Below, piece by piece: positions 8,630-18,898 of a stretch of DNA of 64,000 bases. The stretch comes from Veillonella sp. VA137. Lineage in GTDB: Bacteria > Bacillota > Negativicutes > Veillonellales > Veillonellaceae. Each line of letters opens with the position of its first letter. The first letter of the stretch is position 1. The notes below the pieces were generated by a model, which was given only the letters and a program-made list of their open reading frames with translations, was not told the DNA's origin and searched no databases. A program made the translations under genes and the position numbers. The stretch spans positions 210,564 to 274,563 of the forward strand of contig NZ_RQVK01000001.1 of assembly GCF_003992015.1 (NCBI RefSeq). Direction: 5' to 3'.

Positions 8630-10039
8630 CTATCCGATAGAACCTTCAAGTTCTAAGGTAATTAAATTATTCATTTCTACCGCGTATTCTAATGGTAATT
8701 CTTTAGAAATTGGTTCTACGAAACCACGCACAAGCATTGCTCTTGCTTCTTCTTCACTAATACCACGAGTCATTAAGTAGAAAATCGCTTCATCGGAAAT
8801 ACGGCCGATTTTTGCTTCGTGCCCTAAATCGACATTATCATTTTCAATAGTAATAGATGGAATGGTATCGGATTGAGACTCTTGGTCTAACATTAAGGAC
8901 TCACAAGATACTGTCGCTTTAGAATGGTCTGCATTTTTGCCGATGTTCAAAACACCACGATAAATCGCTGTACCACCACTCTTAGAAATAGATTTAGAGT
9001 TAACATTACTTGTTGTATGTGGTGCGGCATGAACAACTTTTGCCCCTGTATCTAAATATTGTCCTTCCCCAGCAAATGTAACGCCTGTGAATTCACAATG
9101 CGCTCCTTCACCAGCCAAGATACTCATTGGATATAAGCAAGATACCGCAGATCCGAAGGATCCAGATACCCACTCGATTGTACCATTTTTACCAACTCGA
9201 CTACGTTTTGTATTCAAGTTGTACATGTTTTTAGACCAGTTTTCGATAGTAGAATACCGCAAAGTCGCATTATCTTTTACGAATAACTCAACACAACCAG
9301 CATGTAAGTTAGCTACATTGTATTTTGGTGCAGAACAACCTTCAATAAAGTGTGCTTTCGCGCCTTCTTCTACAATAATCAAAGTATGTTCAAACTGACC
9401 TGCGCCTGGTGCATTCAAACGGAAGTAGGACTGCAGTGGAATATCTACAGTCACTCCTTTTGGTACATACACGAAGGAACCGCCAGACCATACTGCACCA
9501 TGTAAAGCTGCAAATTTATGATCTGTAGGTGGCACTAATGTCATGAAATATTGTTTTACAATATCCTCATGTTCGTGTAGTGCTGTCTGCATATCAGTAT
9601 ACACAACGCCTTGACGAATCAAGTCTTCTTGAATACTATGATATACAACCTCAGAGTCATATTGAGCGCCTACACCAGCCAAAGAAGTTTTTTCAGCTTC
9701 TTGGATACCAAGACGGTCAAATGTCTCTTTAATATCATCTGGAACTTCGTTCCAGTCTTCTTTCATATCAATTTTAGGTTTTACATAAGTAACGATATCT
9801 GCCATATTCAAGGCACTAATATCTGGTACCCAATTAGGAACATCTAATTGATTGTAAATTTCAAGAGATTTTAAACGGAAATCTAACATCCATTGTGGTT
9901 CATTTTTGTTAGCCCACATTTCACGAATGATATCTTCTGTTAAACCAGCTTCTGATTTATAGGAGAATTCAAATTCATTACGAATGTCATAGACGCCGCG
10001 ATCCATCTCCTCAATTTGAGTTTTCTTTCTCGCTTCCAT
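8630..10039 (-). CDS. sufB: SufB scaffold subunit
   Basis: 469 aa, normal SufB length. Family landmarks include FVYVPKGVTVDIPLQSYF, the cluster-region FIEGCSAPKYN, VEWVSGSFGS read here as EWVSGSFGS, and the C-terminal IFYLMTRGISEEEA. It is the main scaffold on which clusters form. AGGAGG lies 6-7 nt before the ATG, and the gap to sufC is 9 bp. Confidence 0.96.
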   Translation of the reverse strand: MEARKKTQIEEMDRGVYDIRNEFEFSYKSEAGLTEDIIREMWANKNEPQWMLDFRLKSLEIYNQLDVPNWVPDISALNMADIVTYVKPKIDMKEDWNEVPDDIKETFDRLGIQEAEKTSLAGVGAQYDSEVVYHSIQEDLIRQGVVYTDMQTALHEHEDIVKQYFMTLVPPTDHKFAALHGAVWSGGSFVYVPKGVTVDIPLQSYFRLNAPGAGQFEHTLIIVEEGAKAHFIEGCSAPKYNVANLHAGCVELFVKDNATLRYSTIENWSKNMYNLNTKRSRVGKNGTIEWVSGSFGSAVSCLYPMSILAGEGAHCEFTGVTFAGEGQYLDTGAKVVHAAPHTTSNVNSKSISKSGGTAIYRGVLNIGKNADHSKATVSCESLMLDQESQSDTIPSITIENDNVDLGHEAKIGRISDEAIFYLMTRGISEEEARAMLVRGFVEPISKELPLEYAVEMNNLITLELEGSIG

Positions 10040-10048
10040 GAAATCCTC

Positions 10049-10792
10049 CTATACTAAATTTTTATATGCGTCGTAGCCTTTTTCTTCGATTTCACGAACG
10101 AGTTCAGGGCCACCAGTTTTTACAATACGGCCATCGATTAAGATGTGTACATAGTTTGGATTTAATTTTTGAAGAATTTGATTATGGTGAGTGATGATTA
10201 GCACCGCATTCTCTTCATTATGGAAACGGTTTACACCTTCAGATACGATACGAACAGCATCTACGTCAAGACCGGAATCAGTTTCATCAAGGATAGCCAA
10301 TTTAGGATTTAAAATAGACATTTGAAGAATTTCATTTTTCTTTCTTTCACCACCAGAGAAACCTTCGTTCACATAACGGTTAGCGTAAGAAGTATCGAAA
10401 GATAATTCTTCCATTTTCGCTTTCAATTCTTTTTTAAAAGCTAAAGCACGTACGTTTTCACCAGTAATTGTGTTTTTAGCTGTACGGATGAAGTTTTCTA
10501 CTGTAATACCAGGTACGGAAATTGGATGTTGGAAAGACATGAAAATACCTTTTTTCGCACGATCGTTTACAGCTTCTTCAGTGATATTTTCACCATCAAA
10601 TACGATGGAGCCTTCTGTTACTTCATAAGCAGGGTTGCCCATGATTACATTGGCCAATGTAGATTTACCAGCACCGTTTGTGCCCATTACTACATGGATT
10701 TCACCTTTATTAATTGTTAAATTGATGCCTTTTAAGATTTCTTTCTCTTCAATAGAGGCACGCACATTGTCTACGCGAAGTAATTCTGCCAC
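10049..10792 (-). CDS. sufC: SufC ATPase
   Basis: About 247 aa, ABC-type ATPase. Walker A is GTNGAGKST, the signature is FSGGERKKNE as usual for SufC (no canonical LSGGQ), and Walker B is LAILDETDSGLD. It drives the SufBC2D complex and is soluble. I chose the GTG at 10792 because AAGGAG lies 8 nt upstream. A GTG three codons earlier (10801) would overlap that site. First gene of the suf operon. Confidence 0.95.
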   Translation of the reverse strand: MAELLRVDNVRASIEEKEILKGINLTINKGEIHVVMGTNGAGKSTLANVIMGNPAYEVTEGSIVFDGENITEEAVNDRAKKGIFMSFQHPISVPGITVENFIRTAKNTITGENVRALAFKKELKAKMEELSFDTSYANRYVNEGFSGGERKKNEILQMSILNPKLAILDETDSGLDVDAVRIVSEGVNRFHNEENAVLIITHHNQILQKLNPNYVHILIDGRIVKTGGPELVREIEEKGYDAYKNLV

Positions 10793-10865
10793 GTATGTCA
10801 CTCCTTATCAAATAAGCTACTATATACAAAAGAAGACTCGTTAGGTCTTAGCATATGTTGAATAC

Positions 10866-10994
10866 CGTAAAAAAACGGATTCCACCAAAGTGTAATCCGC
10901 TGTTATATTCATAGCATGAGAACGCCACTTTGGCTTAAATCTAATTTAGTAAATATACTATTTATATTATACTGTGTATAGACTCGAACCGCAA
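10866..10994 (-). promoter_or_regulatory. suf operon promoter and possible attenuating leader
   Basis: On the minus strand a TTGCGG -35 (10994-10989) and a perfect TATAAT -10 (10971-10966) are 17 bp apart, giving a start near 10960 and a leader of about 165 nt. In the leader, CCAAAGTG (10933-10926) can pair with CACTTTGG (10892-10885). The latter lies in the loop of a second hairpin, CGGATT / AATCCG (10899-10876), which is followed by seven T. That is a terminator-like stem before sufC with a competing or pseudoknot pairing. The promoter is well supported; regulation by attenuation is inference. Confidence 0.6.
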
Positions 10995-11401
10995 GGTAAT
11001 TTCTACTATTTTACTATGATTTTAATGATATATTAACATACCATCTATTCATTTATAGCATATTGAAATTTTAATTCTCTACCAAGAGACTCAACAATGT
11101 TTATTATACCGAACTTTCTCAATATTGTAAATGCTATTCCCATATTTTTTTAGGGATATAAAGCATTTTACTCTCTCTAGATAACTACACTCGATTTTTA
11201 TAAATATAGTCTTGCAATTTTATCCTTCACGATTGTATACCAAGTCTAACAGATTGCCCTTCACGATTGGATGCTAATTATATATAAATAGACATATACT
11301 TTATTTCTCTGAGATGTATAACAATGTCTCAGAAGTAACTAAAGCATATGTCTATATTAGCCTAAATAACGATCGTAAGGGACGACCCTATACATTTCTA
11401 C
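10995..11401. other. AT-rich intergenic stretch with repeats, no gene
   Basis: I see no convincing coding sequence. Two features stand out: the 12-bp direct repeat CCTTCACGATTG at 11224-11235 and 11258-11269, and a long imperfect inverted repeat at 11290-11353 that follows the lysA-like gene on the minus strand (described separately). Confidence 0.5.
11290..11353 (-). repeat. Long imperfect inverted repeat downstream of the lysA-like gene
   Basis: Arms of about 25-27 bp, beginning AGACATAT at both outer ends and ending in CTGAGA / TCTCAG at the inner side, pair with a few mismatches around a 12-nt loop. No long T-run follows on the minus strand, so it is either a weak terminator or a small palindromic repeat unit. 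Confidence 0.55.
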
Positions 11402-12655
11402 TTATAAATTAGAAAAATCTAATGTAGCAAAATAATCGTCTAGTGTTTCTGCTCGACGAATTTGTGTGACACTGCCATCTTCATGTAATAATAGCTCTGC
11501 AGAGCGCAATTTACCATTGTAATTGAAGCCCATAGCATGACCATGTGCACCAGCATCATGAATCACAATACGATCGCCCATGTCAATTTTTGGTAATTGA
11601 CGATCGACGGCAAATTTATCGTTATTTTCACATAAAGATCCAGTTACATCATAAGTCATAGTCGCTGGTTCATTCTCTTTACCCATCACAGTAATATGAT
11701 GATATGAGCCATACAAAGCTGGACGCATCAAGTTAGCCATACATGCATCTAAACCAATGTAATGTTTATAAATATCTTTTTTATGAATAGCCGTAGCTAC
11801 TAAGTAACCATACGGCCCAGTAACCATACGACCACATTCATAGGCCAATTGAATTGGGCTATGTCCAGTACCCACGATTAAACGATCGTAAGCCTCTTTC
11901 ACACCTGCACTTAACACTTTGTAATCTACTGGTGTTTGTTCAGGTTTATAAGCTACCCCAATACCACCACCAAGGTCAATAAAAGATACTTCTACACCAG
12001 TTTGTTCTTTTACGCGTAATGCTAGGTTAAACATTAATTCAGCTGTACCTACTAAACCATCGATGTCTAATTCATTAGACACTACCATTGTATGCAAACC
12101 GAAGTTAGTAATACCTTTACCTTTTAAGTAGTTAATAGCTTCCATGATTTGTACTTCCGTCATGCCATATTTTGCTTCTTCTGGAAGACCGATAATTGTA
12201 TTACCGCCTTCTTTTAAAGAGCCTGGGTTGTAACGGAAACAGAAACGATTTGGTAACTCACCATGTTGTTCCAAATAGGCAATATGCGTAATATCATCTA
12301 GGTTAATAATCGCACCCAAATCCATCGCTTTTTTGTATTCTTCATATGGCGTATCATTGGAGGAGAACATAATATTATCTCCAATAATGCCTACTTTTTC
12401 ACTCAAAATTAGTTCTGCCATAGAGGAGCAGTCTGCACCAATACCGATTTCTTTCATCATTTTCATAATATATGGATTTGGCGTTGCTTTCACAGCAAAA
12501 TATTGTTTGAAGCCAGGGGCCCAGCTGAACGCATCTAAAAATGCGCGCATATTATCCATAATGCCCTTCGCATCATAAATATGGAATGGCGTTGGATATT
12601 GGGCGATAATCGTTTCTAATTGTTCTTTTGTAAATGGTGTTGTCTTTGCGTTCAT
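11402..12655 (-). CDS. lysA: Diaminopimelate decarboxylase-like PLP enzyme (fold type III)
   Basis: About 417 aa. The PLP lysine is in FAVKATPNP near residue 56, the phosphate-binding glycines are in DLGGGIGV, and the dimer-contributed site is GSLCENNDKF. These fit LysA, which makes lysine from meso-diaminopimelate. The same fold covers lysine/ornithine decarboxylases, and relatives of Veillonella put cadaverine or putrescine on peptidoglycan, so a polyamine substrate is possible. Of two tandem ATGs I prefer the second (12655), 5 nt after GGAG. It is a lone gene with long flanking gaps. LysA is likely but not certain. Confidence 0.78.
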   Translation of the reverse strand: MNAKTTPFTKEQLETIIAQYPTPFHIYDAKGIMDNMRAFLDAFSWAPGFKQYFAVKATPNPYIMKMMKEIGIGADCSSMAELILSEKVGIIGDNIMFSSNDTPYEEYKKAMDLGAIINLDDITHIAYLEQHGELPNRFCFRYNPGSLKEGGNTIIGLPEEAKYGMTEVQIMEAINYLKGKGITNFGLHTMVVSNELDIDGLVGTAELMFNLALRVKEQTGVEVSFIDLGGGIGVAYKPEQTPVDYKVLSAGVKEAYDRLIVGTGHSPIQLAYECGRMVTGPYGYLVATAIHKKDIYKHYIGLDACMANLMRPALYGSYHHITVMGKENEPATMTYDVTGSLCENNDKFAVDRQLPKIDMGDRIVIHDAGAHGHAMGFNYNGKLRSAELLLHEDGSVTQIRRAETLDDYFATLDFSNL

Positions 12656-13303
12656 CATAACTCCTCAATCTATTTGTAATGCACCATGTGACAGCCTCTT
12701 TCTGTAACATAGCAATATATTAAATAATAGGCACTCTTCATGTATTATCTCAATAAGAAGCGACACATTTTCGCCTAAACCTTAACGAAATATACCATTA
12801 TCTGTGAAAGAAATACATAATACTATGTCATCAATCCAAAGGTAATCTATGAATACCGTAACGTATTGTAACATACATTCTATAGAATTGTAAAGATTCT
12901 ATAGAATGTTCCATTTAAAAAGAACCGTATTCGATATACCATATACAATTTAGCTATTTCAAGCACTTGTATCTCCTATTACCACTAAACATGAAAACTA
13001 ATACCTAGTACCACGCCCCTTGAGAAATGCTATTTCGCGTAGTAATCTCATAACAAGATATATTGCACTGAAACAGCAAACATAAAAAGAGCACGGCGTG
13101 CCCTCGAACAACCAGTATAAACTCCCCAAGGAATGCAGTTACGAGTATTAGACTTGTGGTGCTACTGCATATACTACAAAACCCAAAAGACCGCAATATA
13201 CCTCCGAAGAAACATTATGAAATACCATTTCTGAAGAGGTCTATTACGGTCTTTCTTCCCACTGTATTAAGTAAGAACGCCACAGACTACATAGCGAATC
13301 AAG
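12656..13303. other. Intergenic region: lysA upstream side and repeat copies after doxX
   Basis: No supported gene. The lysA-proximal part has the paired palindromes at 12877-12907. The doxX-proximal part (about 13080-13300) holds a decayed copy of the 91-bp repeat unit found downstream of katA. It also holds a hairpin at about 13189-13255 with AGACCG / CGGTCT ends, which could terminate doxX on the minus strand. Short ORFs here fall inside repeat sequence and look spurious. Confidence 0.5.
12877..12907. repeat. Paired 12-bp palindromes upstream of the lysA-like gene
   Basis: ATTCTATAGAAT occurs twice (12877-12888 and 12896-12907), 7 bp apart. With flanking ACA/TGT bases the whole is a larger perfect inverted repeat. 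It lies about 220 bp upstream of the ATG. It could be a two-site operator or a hairpin in the leader. Confidence 0.5.
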
Positions 13304-13723
13304 TTACTTCCCAAATAAAGACGCATCTACACTATATCGTCCACCACCCATAAAGAATATAGCCAGTGCAGCAAATCCCATTTGTGACGGATAGTCCCAA
13401 GCAAAAAATCCTGCATCTACATGAAGAAGAGTAGCCGTAAATAAAACTCCAGCCAACAATAAGGATCCTAGTCGAGTAAATAATCCAAATGCAACCAAAA
13501 TACCACCTAAGAACTCGCAAATCGCAGCCATCGCACCAAAAAATTCGAAATATCCAGGTACTCCTAAGGCTGCCAACATAGCACCGACCTTATATAACCC
13601 AGATGCACCGCCTAAAAACTTCAAATATCCATGATAGGCCATAGAGATTCCTAGAGCTAATCTCAACACTAATATACCAAAGTTAACATACGTAGGTTTA
13701 CCACGCAATAAAAAATGAACCAT
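13304..13723 (-). CDS. DoxX family membrane protein
   Basis: 139 aa with four hydrophobic segments. It shows the DoxX pattern LRLALGISMAYHGYLKF near the N-terminus, then an EFFGAMAAICEFLGGILVAFGLFTRLGSLLLA core (read in parts: EFFGAMAAICEFLGG and GLFTRLGSLLLAGV). DoxX proteins are small inner-membrane proteins; some act with redox or oxidative-stress partners, but no reaction can be assigned. The ATG has AAAGGAT upstream. Its position next to katA, inside the same repeat field, suggests shared history rather than an operon. Confidence 0.85.
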   Translation of the reverse strand: MVHFLLRGKPTYVNFGILVLRLALGISMAYHGYLKFLGGASGLYKVGAMLAALGVPGYFEFFGAMAAICEFLGGILVAFGLFTRLGSLLLAGVLFTATLLHVDAGFFAWDYPSQMGFAALAIFFMGGGRYSVDASLFGK

Positions 13724-13879
13724 AATTATATCCTTTCCTAAATAAATCTTCCTACAATTAATTAACTAATATACATAAGTATACCATAACATCCTACCAC
13801 CCACCTAAATACATATCTATTCATAATTCTACATCTTATATCATAGTAATAATAGATTATTATAATTGCCACATATTCT

Positions 13880-14285
13880 ATAACCCGCCTTTGAAAGCAG
13901 ATATGCATAGTGTTCTATGACCTTCCCTTCACCTAAATCATGCTAACACAAAAAGACTGTAACATGTTCCCAACCCCTCCTTTGAACGCACTTACACGTA
14001 GAAGTCTATGACGCTCCTTCCATCCAAATCATACTAACACAAAAAGACCTCAACATGTACCCGCCCCCTCCTTTAAACGCAGTTACGCATAGCAGCCTAT
14101 GACATTCCCTTTGCCAAAATAATACCAACACAAAAAGAGTGCGACATGTTCCTAAATCTATCTTTGAACGCAGTTGTGCGTAAAAGTTTATGTTGTTCCC
14201 TCTGATGATAATACAAAAAGACCGCAACATGTTCCGCAGCAAACATCATGAAATGCAGTTTGCGAGGAAATATGTTGCGGTCTGT
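13880..14285. repeat. Tandem degenerate repeats, period 91 bp, about 4.5 copies
   Basis: The landmark AACACAAAAAGA recurs at 13945, 14036 and 14127, and as AATACAAAAAGA at 14210, so two periods are exactly 91 bp and one is 83 bp. Each unit continues with (C)AACATGT, then CTCCTTTGAACGCA and a CTATGAC segment. A decayed partial copy starts near 13880. The last copy merges into the hairpin that ends katA (14218-14283, AGACCGCAACAT / ATGTTGCGGTCT). Related sequence lies on the other side of doxX. Confidence 0.75.
14218..14284 (-). terminator. Hairpin downstream of katA
   Basis: The arms begin AGACCGCAACAT and end ATGTTGCGGTCT, with an inner GCAAAC / GTTTGC pairing. On the minus strand the stem is followed by TTTTTGTATT, so it can terminate katA. 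It is also the last unit of the repeat array. Confidence 0.65.
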
Positions 14286-14335
14286 CTTTATACTATTTTC
14301 AAAGGAACGCCATAGACTGAATAGCGCTGCAAGTG

Positions 14336-15805
14336 TTACCCGATGTCAGCAGGTGTAGAGAAATCTACTGTAATACCCAATGCTTTCGCTACGCCTTCAC
14401 CATATGCAGGGTCACATGCATAGCAATGTTTTGCATGGCGTTCTTGGATAAACAATGGAACTCCTGCCATATTGTTAGCAGTATTTTTGAACAATACTTC
14501 TTGTTGTTCTGGAGTCATGAGACGGAACAATTTACCAGGTTGTGTGTAGTAATCGGAATCATCTTCACGGAAGTCGTATTGGTATGCTTTACCAGATACG
14601 TCATATCCTGGATCTTTGTATTGCGGTTGGTTAGCCCATTGGCCAAAGCTATTTGGAGCATATCCAATAGTAGAGCCATGGTTGCCATCTACACGACCTT
14701 GTCCATCACGATGGTAAGAATTGAATGGGCATTTAGGCGCATTCACAGGAATGGATGGATAGTTTGTGCCTAAGCGGTAGCGTTGTGCATCAGCGTAGGA
14801 GAACAAACGACCTTGTAACATGCGGTCAGGGCTGAATCCAATACCAGGGATAATTGTGGATGGAGCAAATGCTGCTTGTTCTACATCTTGGAAGTAGTTT
14901 TCTGGGTTGCGGTTCAATTCCATCACCCCTACTTCGATTAATGGGAAGTCTTTTTTGTACCATACTTTTGTAAGGTCAAATGGATTGTATGGAAGGGCTT
15001 CTGCTTGTTCTTCTGTCATCACTTGGATATACAATTTCCAACGAGGGAAATCACCTTTTGCGATCGCGTCGAACAAGTCACGTTGTGCACTTTCACGGTC
15101 GTTCGCAATAATAGCAGATGCTTCTTCTTCTGTTAAGTTTTTAATTGATTGTTGGCAAACCCAGTGGAATTTTACCCATACGCGTTCGTCGTTTGCATTG
15201 ATTAAGCTATATGTGTGGGAACCGAAACCATGCATATGACGATAGCCATCAGGAATACCACGGTCACTCATGACGATTGTAATTTGGTGCATTGCTTCAG
15301 GCAAGCTAGTCCAGAAATCCCAGTTAGCAGTAGCGTCACGCAAGTTAGTTTCAGGATTACGTTTTACCGCACGGTTCAAGTCAGGGAATTGCAACGGATC
15401 ACGGATGAAGAATACTGGTGTATTGTTGCCTACTAAATCCCAGTTGCCTTCTTCTGTATACATTTTTACAGCAAAACCACGGATATCACGTTCCGCATCA
15501 GCCGCACCACGTTCACCAGCTACTGTGGAGAAACGTACAAACAAATCAGTTTGTTTACCTACTTCAGAGAATACTTTCGCTTTTGTATATTTTGTAATGT
15601 CATTTGTTACTGTGAAAGTACCAAATGCGCCAGATCCTTTCGCATGCATACGGCGTTCAGGAATCACTTCACGAGCAAAGTGGCCTAATTTTTCCATCAA
15701 CCACACGTCTTGCATCAATACAGGACCACGTTTTCCAGCTGTAGCGCTGTTGTTATTGTCCGGCACCGGAGCGCCAAAGGCTGTTGTCAATTTTTCTTCT
15801 TTCAT
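14336..15805 (-). CDS. katA: Catalase, monofunctional haem type (KatA)
   Basis: 489 aa, small-subunit catalase. Landmarks are the distal haem His in [12 protein letters not shown], the active-site signature [16 protein letters not shown], and the proximal Tyr in [14 protein letters not shown]. It breaks down hydrogen peroxide in the cytosol. The ATG at 15805 has AAAGGAG 6 nt upstream; a longer reading from 15832 has no ribosome site. It has a consensus promoter overlapped by a Fur/PerR-type box, so peroxide or metal control is likely. Catalase is not universal in Veillonella-like anaerobes. Confidence 0.96.
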   Translation of the reverse strand: MKEEKLTTAFGAPVPDNNNSATAGKRGPVLMQDVWLMEKLGHFAREVIPERRMHAKGSGAFGTFTVTNDITKYTKAKVFSEVGKQTDLFVRFSTVAGERGAADAERDIRGFAVKMYTEEGNWDLVGNNTPVFFIRDPLQFPDLNRAVKRNPETNLRDATANWDFWTSLPEAMHQITIVMSDRGIPDGYRHMHGFGSHTYSLINANDERVWVKFHWVCQQSIKNLTEEEASAIIANDRESAQRDLFDAIAKGDFPRWKLYIQVMTEEQAEALPYNPFDLTKVWYKKDFPLIEVGVMELNRNPENYFQDVEQAAFAPSTIIPGIGFSPDRMLQGRLFSYADAQRYRLGTNYPSIPVNAPKCPFNSYHRDGQGRVDGNHGSTIGYAPNSFGQWANQPQYKDPGYDVSGKAYQYDFREDDSDYYTQPGKLFRLMTPEQQEVLFKNTANNMAGVPLFIQERHAKHCYACDPAYGEGVAKALGITVDFSTPADIG

Positions 15806-15862
15806 AACTTTCTCCTTTGTAAACTTATACATATATAAATAAAATTAAAACCTATATTTTTA

Positions 15863-15885
15863 TAACGGATAATTATTATCCGTTA
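15863..15885 (-). promoter_or_regulatory. Fur/PerR-family operator upstream of katA
   Basis: The 11-bp arms TAACGGATAAT and ATTATCCGTTA are perfect inverted repeats around one T. The core GATAAT-T-ATTATC follows the 7-1-7 layout of Fur-family boxes. It lies just downstream of the predicted katA start, as expected for a repressor site. PerR is the likely owner given the gene; Fur is the alternative. Confidence 0.75.
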
Positions 15886-15897
15886 ACTTATGGGTTA

Positions 15898-15926
15898 ATT
15901 ATAGAACTTTTTTTATATATTGTCAA
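15898..15926 (-). promoter_or_regulatory. Consensus promoter of katA
   Basis: On the minus strand the -35 is TTGACA (15926-15921) and the -10 is TATAAT (15903-15898), spaced 17 bp. Both hexamers match the sigma-70 consensus exactly. The start is near 15891. Confidence 0.88.
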
Positions 15927-16074
15927 TAATGATTTTCCATTAATTTTTATTATTCTTCATGTTATAAACTATAACATTATCAAGTTATTAATTATATATT
16001 ATCCATATATGTATGAAACTATAACTCAGAAAGATACCCCAGGCGCTCAAGGGCATTTTTATATTTTCCATATA

Positions 16075-16122
16075 ACAAAAAGGGACTATGAAAGAATAGT
16101 CACCTATTCTTTCACAGTCCCC
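16075..16122 (-). terminator. Terminator of groESL
   Basis: The GGGACT...GAAAGAATAG arm pairs with CTATTCTTTCA...AGTCCC with one mismatch around a 4-nt loop. On the minus strand T5 follows. The remaining bases between here and the katA promoter hold no gene. Confidence 0.88.
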
Positions 16123-16169
16123 ATAGTATTTATTTAGTCAATACTGCGATCCACGGATGCAATCTTAGA

Positions 16170-17840
<1,671 letters not shown>

Positions 17841-18119
17841 TTATAATACTGCTAAAATATCTTTTTCACTGATAATTAAATGGTCAACACCATCAATTTT
17901 GAACTCAGTACCAGCATATTTGGAGAACATAACTGTATTGCCCACTTCTACTTCTGGTTTTACACGTTCGCCATTGTCACATAATTTACCAGGACCCACA
18001 GCGATAACTGTACCTTCAGATGGACGTTCCTTTGTGGAAGATGCTAAAAAGATACCACTTTCCGTTTTTGTTTCTACTTCTAATACACGAATAATGACAC
18101 GATCGCCTAATGGTTTCAT
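17841..18119 (-). CDS. groES: Co-chaperonin GroES (Hsp10)
   Basis: 92 aa from the ATG at 18119 (MKPLGDRVIIRVLEVETKTESG), the usual GroES start. The mobile loop TKTESGIFLASS and roof-loop VKPEVEVGNTV are visible. It caps GroEL. AGAGG lies upstream of the ATG. A longer reading to 18167 would run over the promoter side and is rejected. Confidence 0.97.
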   Translation of the reverse strand: MKPLGDRVIIRVLEVETKTESGIFLASSTKERPSEGTVIAVGPGKLCDNGERVKPEVEVGNTVMFSKYAGTEFKIDGVDHLIISEKDILAVL

Positions 18120-18156
18120 TGTTATACCTCTTCTCTTATACACTATAATATCGATG

Positions 18157-18183
18157 TTAGCACTCAAGAGTGGTGAGTGCTAA
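18157..18183 (-). promoter_or_regulatory. CIRCE operator (HrcA site) of groESL
   Basis: TTAGCACTC - 9 bp - GAGTGCTAA is an exact match to the CIRCE consensus, placed just after the predicted start of transcription. It implies an HrcA repressor elsewhere in the genome. Confidence 0.97.
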
Positions 18184-18194
18184 TCACAAGTATT

Positions 18195-18222
18195 ATTATA
18201 AATCATTTTTAAATTTTTGCAA
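18195..18222 (-). promoter_or_regulatory. groESL promoter
   Basis: The -35 is TTGCAA (18222-18217), then 16 bp, then a perfect TATAAT -10 (18200-18195). The start falls near 18188, directly before CIRCE. Confidence 0.8.
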
Positions 18223-18259
18223 GTCTTTTTTGACTTTTTGACTAAACACTTTTTCATGG

Positions 18260-18358
18260 CTAATATTTTACTTCATGGCTGACATAATCTTTTTATAATT
18301 TTGCCACATGGGTCATCACAATTTTTTACGATTTTGCCTCATGGGCTACGATAATCTT
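18260..18358 (-). repeat. Three degenerate 33-bp tandem repeats across the stop codon of the ANTAR regulator gene
   Basis: Minus-strand units 18358-18326, 18325-18293 and 18292-18260 each follow the pattern A-rich start, GATTAT-like, CCATG, then GGCAAAAT-like, and end in TAA, TAA and TAG. The first unit encodes the last residues of the regulator (KIIVAHEAKS) and its stop. The other two lie downstream and keep the same frame and length. Confidence 0.65.
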
Positions 18359-18898
18359 CTTACAAGTTTCCACGAGGCTAATGCGTTTATCCATACTGAA
18401 AGCTCGTATTTTCTCGTACGCTTTTTCCTCAGAAAATCCGTGTAACTCCATCAATATGCCCGTCGCTTTCGTCACATATTTTCGTTCTTCTAAGGAATTT
18501 TCCAGTCCTTTCACCTGTTCTAGTAAATCTCTTTCTTCTTGAAAGCGACACATCGCCATCTGTAGAGCGGGTCCTAAGTCCGGTTCTCGCAAAGGCTTAA
18601 TTAAATAGCCATATACGCCCGATTGAGATGCCTTTTGGATTAAATCATCTTGGCTGTACGCTGTTAAGAGCACCACCGGCGCTAGTCGCTTATGACGAAT
18701 TTGTCGCGCTGCCTCAATGCCATCTAATATTGGCATTTTCACATCCATGAGCACTATATCTGGCGCAAGGTCTTGGCATAGTTGGATGGCTTCCACTCCA
18801 TTGGCACCTTCACCTATAACGGTATGGCCTTGGCTTTCTAATATATCTCGCAAGTCCATGCGAATGAGTGACTCATCATCTACTACTAAGACGCGCAT
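18326..18898 (-). CDS. Response regulator with ANTAR RNA-binding output domain
   Basis: 190 aa. Residues 1-120 are a receiver (VVDDES acidic pocket, phospho-acceptor D52 in VLMDVKMP, LLTAYS, YLIKPL). A short coiled coil leads to an ANTAR domain at about 125-185 (KATGILMELHGFSEEKAYEKIRAFSM). ANTAR proteins such as AmiR, NasR and EutV bind paired RNA hairpins and stop transcription termination. Its start overlaps the kinase stop by 23 bp. The RNA targets are not evident in this window. The extreme C-terminus is encoded by the first unit of a tandem repeat. Confidence 0.92.
   Translation of the reverse strand: MRVLVVDDESLIRMDLRDILESQGHTVIGEGANGVEAIQLCQDLAPDIVLMDVKMPILDGIEAARQIRHKRLAPVVLLTAYSQDDLIQKASQSGVYGYLIKPLREPDLGPALQMAMCRFQEERDLLEQVKGLENSLEERKYVTKATGILMELHGFSEEKAYEKIRAFSMDKRISLVETCKKIIVAHEAKS

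Noticed and set aside
12656..12876. Lysine riboswitch or T-box before the lysA-like gene
   Set aside because: I found no aptamer-like conserved boxes, no T-box TGGNACC motif and no terminator close to the gene.
13005..14242. Small frames in the gaps around doxX
   Set aside because: They lie inside the degenerate repeats and share no protein features; the repeats explain them.
13880..14285. CRISPR array
   Set aside because: Units are about 91 bp and degenerate along their whole length, with no short conserved repeat plus unique spacers and no cas genes nearby.
15270..15842. Long plus-strand frame opposite katA
   Set aside because: It mirrors the conserved catalase codons and has no family resemblance or ribosome site.
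15955..15985. GTTATA-AAC-TATAAC palindrome as a second PerR site
   Set aside because: It is short, in very AT-rich DNA, and lies upstream of the -35; chance occurrence is likely.
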